Shown here: in pieces, positions 50,694-60,372 of the stretch
Position numbering within the stretch: the first letter of the stretch is position 1
Layout: each line of letters starts with the position of its first letter
From: Bradyrhizobium monzae
Lineage (GTDB): Bacteria > Pseudomonadota > Alphaproteobacteria > Rhizobiales > Xanthobacteraceae
Direction of reading: 5' to 3'
Assembly: GCF_021458635.1 (NCBI RefSeq)
Contig: NZ_JAIRDQ010000001.1
Span: forward strand, 434,001 to 498,000
Length of the DNA stretch: 64,000 nucleotides
Translations under genes and position numbers: made by a program
Notes under the pieces: generated by a model
The model's input: the letters and a program-made list of their open reading frames with translations, nothing else
What the model was told of the DNA's origin: nothing
Database searches by the model: none

Positions 50694-51611
50694 ATGGATT
50701 ATTTCGCCCAGCAGCTCATCAACGGCCTCGTGCTCGGCTCCATCTACGGCCTGATCGCGATCGGCTACACGATGGTCTACGGCATCGTCGGCATGATCAA
50801 TTTCGCCCATGGCGATATCTTCATGATCGGCGGCTTCATCGCCCTGATCACCTTCCTGATTTTGATCTCGCTCGGCCTGACCGCGATCCCGGTGATCCTG
50901 CTGGTCGTGCTGCTGGTCTCGATGGCGATCACCGCGCTCTATGGCTGGACCATCGAGCGCATCGCTTACCGGCCGCTGCGCCATTCCTTTCGCCTCGCCC
51001 CGATGCTGTCGGCGATCGGCATGTCCTTCGTGCTGACCAACTACTCGCAGGTGGCGCAAGGCGCCCGCGTCAAACCGATCCCGCCCCTCATCACCGGCGG
51101 CTACACGCTGCATGAGAGCGTGGACGGTTTCGTGATCAGGCTGTCCAACGTGCAGATCTTGGTGGTTGTCACCACCATCGTGCTGCTCGGGATATTCACC
51201 TGGCTGGTCTCGCGCACGCGGCTCGGGCGCGACATGCGCGCCTGCGAGCAGGACCAGACCATGGCGGCACTGCTCGGCGTCGACGTCGACCGCACCATCT
51301 CCATGACCTTCGTGATCGGCGCCGCACTCGCCGCGGTCGCCGGCCTGATGTACCTGCTCTATTACGGCCTGGTCGATTTCTTCATGGGCTTCGTCGCAGG
51401 CATCAAGGCCTTCACCGCCGCCGTGCTCGGCGGCATCGGTTCACTGCCCGGCGCCATGCTCGGCGGCCTCGCGATCGGCCTGATCGAGACGTTCTGGTCG
51501 GCCTATTTCTCGGTCGAGTACAAGGACGTCGCCGCGTTCTCGATCCTGATCGTCGTGCTGATCTTCATGCCGACCGGCCTGCTCGGCCGTCCCGAAGTCG
51601 AAAAAGTCTGA
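50694..51611 (+). CDS. livH: Branched-chain amino acid ABC transporter permease LivH
   Basis: A 305-residue inner-membrane permease with about eight helices. It begins with FAQQLINGLVLGSIYGLIAIGYTMVYGIVGMINFAHGDIFMIGGF, the LivH signature, and has GIKAFTAAVLGGIGSLPGAMLGGL near residue 245. It is the first gene of a livHMGF-livK operon. It should import Leu/Ile/Val or related substrates with the other components. The 13-base gap to livM shows coupling. Confidence 0.95.
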   Translation: MDYFAQQLINGLVLGSIYGLIAIGYTMVYGIVGMINFAHGDIFMIGGFIALITFLILISLGLTAIPVILLVVLLVSMAITALYGWTIERIAYRPLRHSFRLAPMLSAIGMSFVLTNYSQVAQGARVKPIPPLITGGYTLHESVDGFVIRLSNVQILVVVTTIVLLGIFTWLVSRTRLGRDMRACEQDQTMAALLGVDVDRTISMTFVIGAALAAVAGLMYLLYYGLVDFFMGFVAGIKAFTAAVLGGIGSLPGAMLGGLAIGLIETFWSAYFSVEYKDVAAFSILIVVLIFMPTGLLGRPEVEKV

Positions 51612-51624
51612 CGGACCGCCCCGC

Positions 51625-52950
51625 GTGACAGCCACCCCGCACGAGACCGCCAAAGCAAGTCGCACCGCCGGCATTCCCTTTCTTCTAAAGACCGCTTTCA
51701 TCAACGCAGTGATTGCGCTGGTGCTGTTCTCGCTGATGATCGGCATCCGCACCGAAGCGGGCTCCGACGGCCAGCTCACCTATTGGACGCGCTTCGGCGA
51801 TCTCGCCTCGATCGTCGCCGCGGTGTTCGGCGGCTCGATCGTGATCGAGCTGCTCAGGCAATGGATCGGCCCGACCGGCGCCGAGAAGCTGGTGCCGCCG
51901 GCCGTGCAAAGCGGGATGTCGTTCATCGGCCGCTACCTCGCGCCGGCACTCCTGGTCTTCACGCTGCTGGTGCCCGTGATCTTCTATAACCAGCGCTACA
52001 TCCTCGACCTCGCGATCCTCGTGCTCACCTATGTGATGCTGGGTTGGGGGCTGAACGTGGTGGTCGGGCTCGCGGGCCTGCTCGATCTCGGCTACGTCGC
52101 CTTCTACGCCGTCGGCGCCTATTCCTACGCCCTGCTCGCCACCAATTTCGGCTGGTCGTTCTGGGTCTGCCTGCCGCTCGCCGGCATCCTTGCCGCGTTC
52201 TGGGGCGTGCTGCTCGGCTTTCCCGTGCTGCGCCTGCGCGGCGACTATCTTGCGATCGTGACGCTCGCCTTCGGCGAGATCATCCGTCTCGTCATCATCA
52301 ACTGGCAGGATCTGACCGGTGGTCCGAACGGCGTTTCCGGCATTCCGCGCCCGACCTTCTTCGGCATTCCGCTCGACAACAGCGACGACGGGCTGGCTGC
52401 AAAACTCCGCATCGAATACTCGCCGACCCACCGCATCGTCTTCCTGTTCTATCTGATCCTGGCGCTGGCGCTGCTGACCAATTGGGTCACGATCCGCCTG
52501 CGCCGCCTGCCGATCGGCCGCGCCTGGGAGGCGCTGCGCGAGGACGAGGTCGCTTGCCGCGCGCTCGGCATCAACACCACGACCACCAAGCTCACGGCGT
52601 TCGCAACAGGCGCCATGTTCGGCGGCTTTGCCGGCGCGTTCTTCGCGACCCGCCAGGGCTTCATCAGCCCGGAATCCTTCACCTTCCAGGAATCGGCGCT
52701 GGTGCTCGCCATCGTCGTGCTCGGCGGCATGGGCTCGCAGCTCGGCGTCGCGCTCGCGGCCCTTGCCATGATCGGCGGCTTCGAGCTGTTCCGCAGCCTG
52801 GAGACCTACCGCATGCTGGTGTTCGGCATGGCCATGGTGCTGATCATGATCTGGCGGCCGCGCGGTCTGATCGGCCATCGCGCGCCAACCGTGTATCTGA
52901 CCAAGGCGCAGGCAATCTCCTCCGACCTCGTCAAGGAGGGCCATGGATGA
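51625..52950 (+). CDS. livM: Branched-chain amino acid ABC transporter permease LivM
   Basis: A 441-residue permease with an N-terminal extension of about 110 residues and two extra helices before the LivM core. The core begins near residue 125 with LAILVLTYVMLGWGLNVVVGLAGLLDLGYVAFYAVGAY. PVLRLRGDYLAIVTLAFGEI and GGMGSQLGVALAALAMIG follow. A GTG start is used. It ends in a four-base overlap with livG. The longer N-terminus is typical of some alphaproteobacterial LivM proteins. Confidence 0.95.
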   Translation: MTATPHETAKASRTAGIPFLLKTAFINAVIALVLFSLMIGIRTEAGSDGQLTYWTRFGDLASIVAAVFGGSIVIELLRQWIGPTGAEKLVPPAVQSGMSFIGRYLAPALLVFTLLVPVIFYNQRYILDLAILVLTYVMLGWGLNVVVGLAGLLDLGYVAFYAVGAYSYALLATNFGWSFWVCLPLAGILAAFWGVLLGFPVLRLRGDYLAIVTLAFGEIIRLVIINWQDLTGGPNGVSGIPRPTFFGIPLDNSDDGLAAKLRIEYSPTHRIVFLFYLILALALLTNWVTIRLRRLPIGRAWEALREDEVACRALGINTTTTKLTAFATGAMFGGFAGAFFATRQGFISPESFTFQESALVLAIVVLGGMGSQLGVALAALAMIGGFELFRSLETYRMLVFGMAMVLIMIWRPRGLIGHRAPTVYLTKAQAISSDLVKEGHG

Positions 52951-53780
52951 GCGGTGAGCCAATTCTCAGCGTCGACCGGCTCACCATGCGTTTCGGCGGC
53001 ATCGTCGCCGTTCATGACCTGTCGTTCGCGGCCGAACCGAAAAAGATCACGGCGCTGATCGGACCGAACGGCGCCGGCAAGACCACCGTCTTCAACTGCA
53101 TCACCGGCTTCTACAAGCCGAGCGGCGGCGCCATTCGCCTCACCCACGACGATGGCCGGCAGATCGCGCTGGAACGGCTCAACGATTTCCGCATCGCCAA
53201 GCAGGCCAAGGTCGCCCGCACCTTCCAGAACATCCGGCTGTTTCCCGGCATGACGGCGCTCGAAAACCTGATGGTGGCGCAGCACAATACCTTGATGCGC
53301 GCCTCCGGCTTTACGTTTCTCGGCCTGATCGGCGTTCCCACCTATCGCGACGCCGAGAAGCAGGCGATCGCGCTGGCCACCGACTGGCTCAAGCGGATCA
53401 ATCTGCTCGACCGCGCCGATGACGCCGCCGGCAATCTCGCCTATGGCGACCAGCGCCGGCTCGAGATCGCCCGCGCGATGTGCACGGAGCCCGCGCTACT
53501 CTGCCTGGACGAGCCGGCCGCAGGCCTCAATGCGCGCGAGAGCGCCGCGCTCAGCGAGCTCCTGCTGTCGATCCGCAACGAGATCGGCACCTCGATCCTC
53601 CTGATCGAGCACGACATGTCGGTGGTGATGGAGATCTCCGACCACATCGTGGTGATGGACCATGGCGTGAAGATCGCGCAGGGCACGCCGCGAGAGGTCC
53701 GCGACGATCCCAAAGTGATCGCCGCCTATCTCGGCACCGACGAGGAAGAGGCTGCGGCCGTGATGGAGAGCGGGTCGTGA
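52947..53780 (+). CDS. livG: Branched-chain amino acid ABC transporter ATPase LivG
   Basis: A 277-residue ATPase with Walker A GPNGAGKTTVF (near residue 39), LAYGDQRRLEIARAM as signature region, and LLCLDEPAAGLN as Walker B. LivG-type FQNIRLFPGMTALENLMVAQH is present, and ILLIEHDMSVVMEISDHIVV has the switch His. The ATG at 52947 overlaps the livM stop (ATGA) and the stop overlaps the livF GTG. Confidence 0.95.
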   Translation: MSGEPILSVDRLTMRFGGIVAVHDLSFAAEPKKITALIGPNGAGKTTVFNCITGFYKPSGGAIRLTHDDGRQIALERLNDFRIAKQAKVARTFQNIRLFPGMTALENLMVAQHNTLMRASGFTFLGLIGVPTYRDAEKQAIALATDWLKRINLLDRADDAAGNLAYGDQRRLEIARAMCTEPALLCLDEPAAGLNARESAALSELLLSIRNEIGTSILLIEHDMSVVMEISDHIVVMDHGVKIAQGTPREVRDDPKVIAAYLGTDEEEAAAVMESGS

Positions 53781-54520
53781 CGTCCGCCCCCACGCCCCTG
53801 CTCGCGATCCGCAGCTTGCGCGCCGCCTACGGCAAGATCGAGGCGCTGAAGGGCGTCGACGTCGAGATCAATCCCGGCGAGATCGTGGCGCTGATTGGCG
53901 CCAACGGCGCCGGCAAATCGACGCTGATGATGACGATCTTCGGCAAGCCGCGCGCCCGCGCCGGCCAGATCCTGTACGAAGGCCGCGACATCACCGACGT
54001 CCCCACCCACGAGATCGCGCACTTACGCATCGCGCAGTCGCCGGAAGGCCGCCGCATCTTCCCGCGCATGAGCGTCGCTGAAAACCTCCAGATGGGGGCG
54101 GACGCCACCGGATGCACCGACGCGGAACGGGAGGCGACGCTGCTGCGCGTGTTCACGCTGTTTCCGCGCCTGAAGGAACGCTATGCCCAGCGCGGCGGCA
54201 CGCTGTCCGGCGGCGAGCAGCAGATGCTGGCGATCGGGCGCGCCCTGATGAGCCGCCCCCGCCTGCTCCTGCTCGACGAGCCTTCGCTTGGCCTCGCGCC
54301 ACTGATCGCCCGGCAGATCTTCGACGCGATCCGCACCCTGAACCGGCAGGACGGCCTGACCGTCCTGATCGTGGAGCAGAACGCCAACCATGCGCTCAAG
54401 CTCGCCCATCGCGGCTATGTCATGGTCAATGGCCTGATCACGCTGGCCGGGACCGGCGCCCAGTTGCTGCAGCGCCCCGAGATTCGCGCCGCCTATCTGG
54501 AAGGCGGCCGGCACGGCTGA
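53777..54520 (+). CDS. livF: Branched-chain amino acid ABC transporter ATPase LivF
   Basis: A 247-residue ATPase with Walker A GANGAGKSTLMMT (near residue 41), the LivF-type PEGRRIFPRMSVAENL segment, signature LSGGEQQMLAIGRALM and Walker B LLLLDEPSLGLAP. It begins with GTG in a GTGA overlap with livG. It is translationally coupled and pairs with LivG to power LivHM. Confidence 0.95.
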   Translation: MTSAPTPLLAIRSLRAAYGKIEALKGVDVEINPGEIVALIGANGAGKSTLMMTIFGKPRARAGQILYEGRDITDVPTHEIAHLRIAQSPEGRRIFPRMSVAENLQMGADATGCTDAEREATLLRVFTLFPRLKERYAQRGGTLSGGEQQMLAIGRALMSRPRLLLLDEPSLGLAPLIARQIFDAIRTLNRQDGLTVLIVEQNANHALKLAHRGYVMVNGLITLAGTGAQLLQRPEIRAAYLEGGRHG

Positions 54521-54668
54521 CCGGGCCGAAGTGCGGTCGAATGTGGCGAAAATCGCGGCTGTGACCGTATTTTGCCGGTGACTTCTCCCAGGATTCATTC
54601 AAGAATGGCGCTGGTTTGAACCGGGCCAACCCGGCAACTTCCACAGGCGATCACCCACGAGGTATCTC

Positions 54669-55787
54669 ATGAAATCACTGAAGCTCATCGGTCTGGCATT
54701 CGGCGCGTCGATCGCGCTGTCGAGCGCGGCCTTCGCGCAGGATGTCACCATCGCAGTCGCAGGCCCGATGACAGGCACGGAGTCCGCATTCGGCCGGCAG
54801 ATGAAGAACGGCGCCGAGATGGCCGTGGCTGATCTCAACGCCGCCGGCGGCGTCAACGGCAAGAAGCTCGCGCTCAACGTCGAGGACGATGCCTGCGATC
54901 CGAAACAGGCGCGCTCGGTCGCCGAGAAGATCGCTGGGGCCAAGATCCCGTTCGTGGCCGGGCATTATTGCTCGTCGTCGTCGATCCCGGCATCCGAAGC
55001 CTATGCCGACGGCAATGTGCTTGAGATCACGCCGGCCTCGACCAATCCGCTCTTCACCGAGCGCAAGCTCTGGAACGTGGCGCGCGTCTGCGGCCGTGAC
55101 GATCAGCAGGGCCTGATCGCGGCGCAGTACATCGCCAAGAACTTCAAGGGCAAGAACATCGCGATCCTCAACGACAAGACCACCTACGGCAAGGGTCTTG
55201 CGGACGAGACCAAGAAGGCGCTCAACAAGGCCGGCATCACCGAGAAGATGTACGAGTCCTACAACAAGGGCGACAAGGACTTTAACGCGATCGTCTCGCG
55301 CCTGAAGCGCGACAACATCGATCTCGTTTATGTCGGCGGCTATCACCAGGAAAGCGGCTTGATCCTGCGCCAGATGCGCGACCAGGGCCTCAAGACTATC
55401 CTGATGGCCGGAGACGCGCTTGCCGACAAGGAATACGCCTCCATCACCGGCCCCGCCGGCGAGGGCACGCTGTTCACCTTCGGCCCCGATCCGCGCAACA
55501 AGCCGACCGCAAAGAAGATCGTCGACGCGTTCAAGGCCAAGAACATCGATCCCGAAGGCTACACGCTCTACACCTACGCGGCGATGCAGGTCTGGTCGCA
55601 GGCTGCCAAGAAGGCCGGCACCACCGACGCCAAGAAGGTTATGGAAGCGATGAAGGCCGGCAAGTGGGACACCGTGATCGGCCCGATCGAGTATGACGCC
55701 AAGGGCGACATCAAGCAGCTCGACTACGTCGTCTATAAGTGGGACGCGAAGGGCGGCTACGCCGAGATCAAGGGCAACGGCACCTGA
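54669..55787 (+). CDS. livK: Branched-chain amino acid ABC transporter substrate-binding protein
   Basis: A 372-residue periplasmic binding protein. A signal peptide (residues 1-23, ending SSAAFAQ) precedes VTIAVAGPMTGTESAFGRQMKNGAEMAVADLNAAGG, the family start. A CYCSSSSIPASEAYADGNVL-like ligand loop (here HYCSSSSIPA) and TYGKGLADETKKAL follow. It delivers the ligand to LivHM. It lies 148 bases after livF, so it may also have its own promoter for higher expression, and it ends at a terminator. The exact amino acid specificity is unknown. Confidence 0.94.
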   Translation: MKSLKLIGLAFGASIALSSAAFAQDVTIAVAGPMTGTESAFGRQMKNGAEMAVADLNAAGGVNGKKLALNVEDDACDPKQARSVAEKIAGAKIPFVAGHYCSSSSIPASEAYADGNVLEITPASTNPLFTERKLWNVARVCGRDDQQGLIAAQYIAKNFKGKNIAILNDKTTYGKGLADETKKALNKAGITEKMYESYNKGDKDFNAIVSRLKRDNIDLVYVGGYHQESGLILRQMRDQGLKTILMAGDALADKEYASITGPAGEGTLFTFGPDPRNKPTAKKIVDAFKAKNIDPEGYTLYTYAAMQVWSQAAKKAGTTDAKKVMEAMKAGKWDTVIGPIEYDAKGDIKQLDYVVYKWDAKGGYAEIKGNGT

Positions 55788-55822
55788 GACACGACGCCTG
55801 ACCCTTTAACCAGACCGACGTC

Positions 55823-55850
55823 AACGCCCCGGTTCGCCGGGGCGTTTTCT
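55823..55850 (+). terminator. Rho-independent terminator of the liv operon
   Basis: A perfect ten-base stem (AACGCCCCGG / CCGGGGCGTT) around a TTCG tetraloop is followed by TTTCT, 36 bases after the livK stop. Confidence 0.92.
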
Positions 55851-55862
55851 GTTGCAGTCCGA

Positions 55863-56249
55863 TCAGACGGCTGCGGCCAATTCGCCGCCCGCAGCTTCTT
55901 GCGCCTTCAGGATCGCTTGCAGCAGGTCGTTCGGCCGAAACGGCTTTTGCAGGCAGACCACGCCGTCAAGCCCGGGCGCCTCGCCCATGAAGTCCAGCGC
56001 CGTCATGCCTGATATCGCCACGATCGGAAATCCGGGGACCCGCTCGCGAATAGCGGCCATGACCTCGATACCGCTGGTGTCGGCCAGAAAAATGTCGACA
56101 ATCGCTGCGTCGAAAACGTTCTCGCTGAAGGCCTTCAGGCCGACGGCGCCGCTCTCCGCTTCAACTACGTCATAACGATTGACCCGAAGGACGATCGAGA
56201 CCATGGCGCGGACGTCCTTCTGGTCGTCGACAACAAGGACACGGGGCAT
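55863..56249 (-). CDS. Stand-alone response regulator receiver (CheY-like)
   Basis: A 128-residue single REC domain. DD in VLVVDDQKDV (residues 8-9) and the phosphoacceptor Asp52 in AIVDIF are present, with Thr/Ser replaced by ISGM and Lys102 in LQKPF. No output domain is attached. The ATG at 56249 follows GGGAG; a longer start at 56270 is possible. It is divergent from a hybrid histidine kinase, which itself ends in a REC domain, so it may be a diffusible partner or phosphate sink. Confidence 0.9.
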   Translation of the reverse strand: MPRVLVVDDQKDVRAMVSIVLRVNRYDVVEAESGAVGLKAFSENVFDAAIVDIFLADTSGIEVMAAIRERVPGFPIVAISGMTALDFMGEAPGLDGVVCLQKPFRPNDLLQAILKAQEAAGGELAAAV

Positions 56250-56501
56250 GGGAACAACTCCCGGATTCACATCATTAATTGGTTCAATTCAACTGCGACG
56301 TGCGCCAAGGCAGTATGGGGCGGTCCAGTAAAGCCAACCTTACCGATTGCCTATTCCGAGTCCCTATCCAAGTTAAGTAAGCTGTAACCCTCGGTTGAGT
56401 CGTGGGCGCATTTTGTTCGGACGCGCGCCCGGAGCCGGCTACCATGGAGGCCAAGGCGGACGAGCCAAGGCAGCCGGCCAACGAAGTCATGTGGATTACC
56501 C

Positions 56502-59306
56502 ATGCCGACCCAGCGAGAGGTCAACGTGCACGCAAAGAACGACCGAAGCACATTCCTTTCGACCTTGCCGGCCACGCAGAGCGACCGCGCTGCAGCATTG
56601 GCCATCGTCGGAATCTCCGCGATCCTGTTCGCGCTGGCTGTGCCCTTCGCAGGCAAGCCGCTGGTCCAGGTGCCGGCCTTCGTGGCCAGCTACCAATCGG
56701 CGCTGGCCGTCAGCGACATCATCACCGCGGTTCTGCTGCTGTCGCAGTTCACCGTCCTGCGTAGCCGCGCCCTGCTGCTGCTGTCGACCGGGTATCTTTT
56801 CACGGCGGCAGCTGCGGTGACCCACGCCCTCACCTTCCCGGGGCTGTTCGCACCGACCGGACTGCTGGGCGCCGGCACACAGACCACGGTCTGGCTCTAC
56901 ATGATCTGGCACGCGGGATTCCCGCTGTTCGTGCTGGCCTATGGCTGGCTCAAGGACAGCAACGGCGGCAACAAGATCGACGGACCGACCGAGCGTCCCA
57001 TCGTGCTCGCCGTCCTCGGCGTGATCGTCGCGATAGTCGCCATCGCCTGGATCGTCACGGCCCAGCACGATCTGCTGCCGGTCCTGCTGAGAGACGGCCG
57101 CTACACCACCACCATGATCGGCGTGGTATCGTTCGTCTGGTCGTTGAGTTTCGCCGCGCTGATCACGCTGTGGTTCCGCAAGCCGCACACGGTGATCGAC
57201 ATCTGGCTCATGGTCACGATGTGCGCATGGTTGTTCGACATCGCGCTCTCGGCGATCGTCAACGTCGCCCGCTACGATCTCGGCTTCTATGCCGGCCGCC
57301 TCTATGGCCTCGCTGCCGCGAGCTTCGTACTCGCCGTGCTCCTGATCGAGAACGTCCGCCTCCAGGCGCACACGGTGGGCCTCGTCGGCCGGCTGCGCGA
57401 ACAGTCGGCCTCGGATCGCGACTACTACGGCAAACGCCTCGCGCTGTACGGCGCCGTCGTCGAATCCTCCAACGATGCGATCATCACCGAGTCGCTCGAC
57501 GGCATCATCACCGGCTGGAACAAGGCTGCCGAGCACCTGTTCGGCTATTCTGCCGCCGAGGCCGTCGGCCAGTCGATCTACCTCGTGGTGCCGGAGGACC
57601 GGAGGGCCGAAGCCAGGGGAATTCTCAACCGCGTCAGCAGCAACGAGTCGATCGCCCAGCACGAGACAGTCCGCATTCGCAAGGACGGCCGTCAACTCGA
57701 CGTCATCGTGAACATCTCGCCGCTACGATCGGACAGCGGGCAAATCATCGGTGCATCAAAGATCGCTCACGACATCACCGAGGAAAAGCAATCGCGCGAG
57801 AAGCTGCGCCGCGAGACCGAGGAGCGCCAGCGCATCTTCGAGACCTCGCGCGACCTGATCCTGGTCACCGATGGTTTCGGCAACTTCATCCAGGTCAGCC
57901 CGAGCGTGAAGGACATCCTCGGCTTGAGCCCCGAGGACATGATCGGGCACAGCGCGACCGACTTCATCCATCCCGACGACCTCGAGAGGACGCGGGGCGA
58001 GATGCGCGCGGCGCGCCGCGGCCAGACCAAGCGCAGCTTCGAGGCGCGCTACTATCATTTTGACGGCCACGAAGTCACGCTGAACTGGATGGGCACGTGG
58101 TCCGAACCGGTGAAGCGCCATTTCTTCATCGGCCGCGACCTCACCGAGAAGCAGGCTGCGGAGGCCCAGTTCCGGCAGGTCCAGAAGATGGACTCTATCG
58201 GCCAGCTGACCGGCGGCGTCGCCCACGATTTCAACAATGTGCTCACCGTCATCACCGGCACGATCGGCATCCTGGCGGATGCAGTCGCCGACCAGCCCGA
58301 GCTCGCCGCCATCACCAAGCTGATCGACGATGCCGCCGAGCGCGGCGCGCAGCTGACCAAGCATCTGCTCGCCTTCGCCCGCAAGCAGCCGCTTCAGCCG
58401 CGCGAGATCGACGTCAATGCGCTGACGCTCGAGGCGGCCAAGCTGTTGCACCCGACGCTTGGCGAGCAGATCACAATCATGCCGCAGCTCACCGAGGATG
58501 CCTGGCCCGCTCTGGTCGATCCGGGCCAACTCTCCACCGCGATCCTCAATCTTGCGCTGAACGCCCGCGATGCGATGCCCGACGGCGGCACGCTGGTGCT
58601 TGAGACCCGCAACATCTTCCTCGACGACGGTTATGCCAGCATGAATCCCGACGTCGTCGCCGGCAATTACGTGATGATCGCGGTGAGCGACACAGGCTCG
58701 GGCATTCCGGCGGACTTGATCGAGCGCGTGTTCGATCCCTTCTTCACCACCAAGGAAGTCGGCAAGGGTACCGGCCTCGGCCTGAGCATGGTGTTCGGCT
58801 TCGTCAAGCAATCCGGCGGCCACATCAAGATCTACAGCGAGGAAGGCCACGGCACGAGCGTGAAGATCTACCTGCCGCGTTCGAGCGGCGTGCAGGAAAC
58901 CGAGTACGAGGCGCTGCAGAACGTGCCCATCGCGGGCGGCAACGAGAGAATTCTCGTCGTCGAGGACGACGCGCTGGTGCGGCAGTATGTGATGACCCAG
59001 GTCAAGAGCCTCGGTTATACCGCGCTCGAAGCGGCCAACGCGGCCGAAGCCCTCGTCATCATCGATGCCGACAAGGACATCGACCTGCTGTTCACCGACG
59101 TCATCATGCCCGGCAACATGAACGGCCGCCAGCTCGCCGACGAGGCGGCGCGGCGGCGTCCCGAGCTGAAGACGCTGTTCACCTCAGGCTATACGGAAAA
59201 CGCCATCGTCCATCACGGCCGGCTGGATTCCGGCGTGCTGCTGCTGGCAAAGCCCTACCGCAAGTCGGAGCTCGCCAAGATGCTCAGGACGGCGCTGGCG
59301 AGTTGA
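56502..59306 (+). CDS. MASE4 hybrid sensor histidine kinase with PAS and receiver domains
   Basis: A 934-residue kinase. A MASE4 integral-membrane sensor (about 25-290, eight or so helices) is followed by two PAS domains (about 305-425 and 435-555) with SNDAIITESLDGIITGWNKAAEHLFGYSA. A HisKA domain has the phospho-His in GGVAHDFNNVLTVI (near residue 575). The HATPase has LNARDAMPDGG, SDTGSGIPADL and GTGLGLSMV. A C-terminal REC domain starts at ILVVEDDALVRQY (near residue 820) with acceptor Asp in LFTDVIMPG. Its signal is unknown. It is divergent from a stand-alone receiver, a likely partner. Confidence 0.95.
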   Translation: MPTQREVNVHAKNDRSTFLSTLPATQSDRAAALAIVGISAILFALAVPFAGKPLVQVPAFVASYQSALAVSDIITAVLLLSQFTVLRSRALLLLSTGYLFTAAAAVTHALTFPGLFAPTGLLGAGTQTTVWLYMIWHAGFPLFVLAYGWLKDSNGGNKIDGPTERPIVLAVLGVIVAIVAIAWIVTAQHDLLPVLLRDGRYTTTMIGVVSFVWSLSFAALITLWFRKPHTVIDIWLMVTMCAWLFDIALSAIVNVARYDLGFYAGRLYGLAAASFVLAVLLIENVRLQAHTVGLVGRLREQSASDRDYYGKRLALYGAVVESSNDAIITESLDGIITGWNKAAEHLFGYSAAEAVGQSIYLVVPEDRRAEARGILNRVSSNESIAQHETVRIRKDGRQLDVIVNISPLRSDSGQIIGASKIAHDITEEKQSREKLRRETEERQRIFETSRDLILVTDGFGNFIQVSPSVKDILGLSPEDMIGHSATDFIHPDDLERTRGEMRAARRGQTKRSFEARYYHFDGHEVTLNWMGTWSEPVKRHFFIGRDLTEKQAAEAQFRQVQKMDSIGQLTGGVAHDFNNVLTVITGTIGILADAVADQPELAAITKLIDDAAERGAQLTKHLLAFARKQPLQPREIDVNALTLEAAKLLHPTLGEQITIMPQLTEDAWPALVDPGQLSTAILNLALNARDAMPDGGTLVLETRNIFLDDGYASMNPDVVAGNYVMIAVSDTGSGIPADLIERVFDPFFTTKEVGKGTGLGLSMVFGFVKQSGGHIKIYSEEGHGTSVKIYLPRSSGVQETEYEALQNVPIAGGNERILVVEDDALVRQYVMTQVKSLGYTALEAANAAEALVIIDADKDIDLLFTDVIMPGNMNGRQLADEAARRRPELKTLFTSGYTENAIVHHGRLDSGVLLLAKPYRKSELAKMLRTALAS

Positions 59307-59352
59307 GCGTGCCGCTCGCCTGCGCTATCGCTGAGGCGATGCAGCGCATGGA

Positions 59353-60357
59353 GTGCCGTCCTTGAAAAACCTCCTCACCGATATCGCCGGCGTCCGCGTC
59401 GGCCACGCCCACGATGCAAAACTCGCTTCGGGCACGACCGCGATTGTGTTCGACCAGCCGGCGGTAGCGGCGATCGACGTCCGCGGCGGCGGTCCCGGCA
59501 CGCGCGAGGACGCGTTGCTCGATCCTGCCAGCACGGTCGAACGCGTTGACGCGATCGCGCTGTCCGGCGGCTCCGCCTTCGGAATCGAGGCCGGCGGCGG
59601 CGTCCAGGCCTGGCTTGCCGAGCAGGGCCGCGGCTTCCGCGTGCGTGAGGCGCTGATCCCGATCGTGCCGGGCGCGATCCTGTTCGACCTGCTCAACGGC
59701 GGCGACAAGGCCTGGGGCCGCTTCGCACCCTATCGCGATCTCGGCTACACCGCGGCCGCCACCGCCAGGACGGAATTCGCGCTCGGCAGCGTCGGCGCCG
59801 GCTACGGTGCCACCACCGCGACTTTCAAGGGCGGGCTCGGCTCGGCATCCGCCGTCACCAGCAGCGGCATCACAGTTGCGGCGCTCGTCGCCGTCAATGC
59901 GGTCGGCAGCGCAACCGTCGGCGACGGACCGTGGTTCTGGGCAGCGCCGTTCGAGGTCGACGGCGAGTTTGGCAGCCGCGGACTGCCCGACAAATTCACC
60001 AACGACATGCTCAGGATGCGCGTCAAGGGCGGTCCCGCCGCAACCGAGCGCGAAAACACCACGATCGGCATCGTCGTCACCGATGCGGTGCTGACCAAGC
60101 CCCAGGCCAAGCGGATGGCGATGATCGCGCATACCGGCTTCGCACGCGCGATCTATCCGGTGCATGCCCCGACCGATGGTGACGTGCTGTTTGCCGCCGC
60201 GACATGCGCGAAGCCGATCGATCCGATTGTCGGCATGACCGAGCTCGGCATGGTCGCTGCCAACGTGGTTGCGCGCGCGATCGCCCGCGGCATCTACAGC
60301 GCAACCGCGCTGCCATTCCCGGACGCGCTGCCGGCGTGGAAAGATCGCTTCGGCTAG
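59353..60357 (+). CDS. P1/S58-family peptidase (DmpA/aminopeptidase-like)
   Basis: A 334-residue protein of the self-cleaving DmpA/P1 family. LTDIAGVRVGHAHD opens it. VAAIDVRGGGPGTREDALL, SGGSAFGIEAGGG and KGGLGSASAVTSSGITVAALVAVNAVGSA follow; the last holds the Ser/Thr where the family self-processes into two chains. It likely acts as an aminopeptidase or amidase on small peptides. A GTG at 59353 is used; a TTG at 59362 lies eight bases after GGAG and could be the true start. It converges on the EF-hand gene. Confidence 0.9.
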   Translation: MPSLKNLLTDIAGVRVGHAHDAKLASGTTAIVFDQPAVAAIDVRGGGPGTREDALLDPASTVERVDAIALSGGSAFGIEAGGGVQAWLAEQGRGFRVREALIPIVPGAILFDLLNGGDKAWGRFAPYRDLGYTAAATARTEFALGSVGAGYGATTATFKGGLGSASAVTSSGITVAALVAVNAVGSATVGDGPWFWAAPFEVDGEFGSRGLPDKFTNDMLRMRVKGGPAATERENTTIGIVVTDAVLTKPQAKRMAMIAHTGFARAIYPVHAPTDGDVLFAAATCAKPIDPIVGMTELGMVAANVVARAIARGIYSATALPFPDALPAWKDRFG

Positions 60358-60372
60358 GACTTCACATCGCGC

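Noticed and set aside
51685..52962. 425-codon minus-strand open frame opposite livM
   Set aside because: livM is clear from its motifs and operon position. The reverse frame is made of charged residues with no domain.
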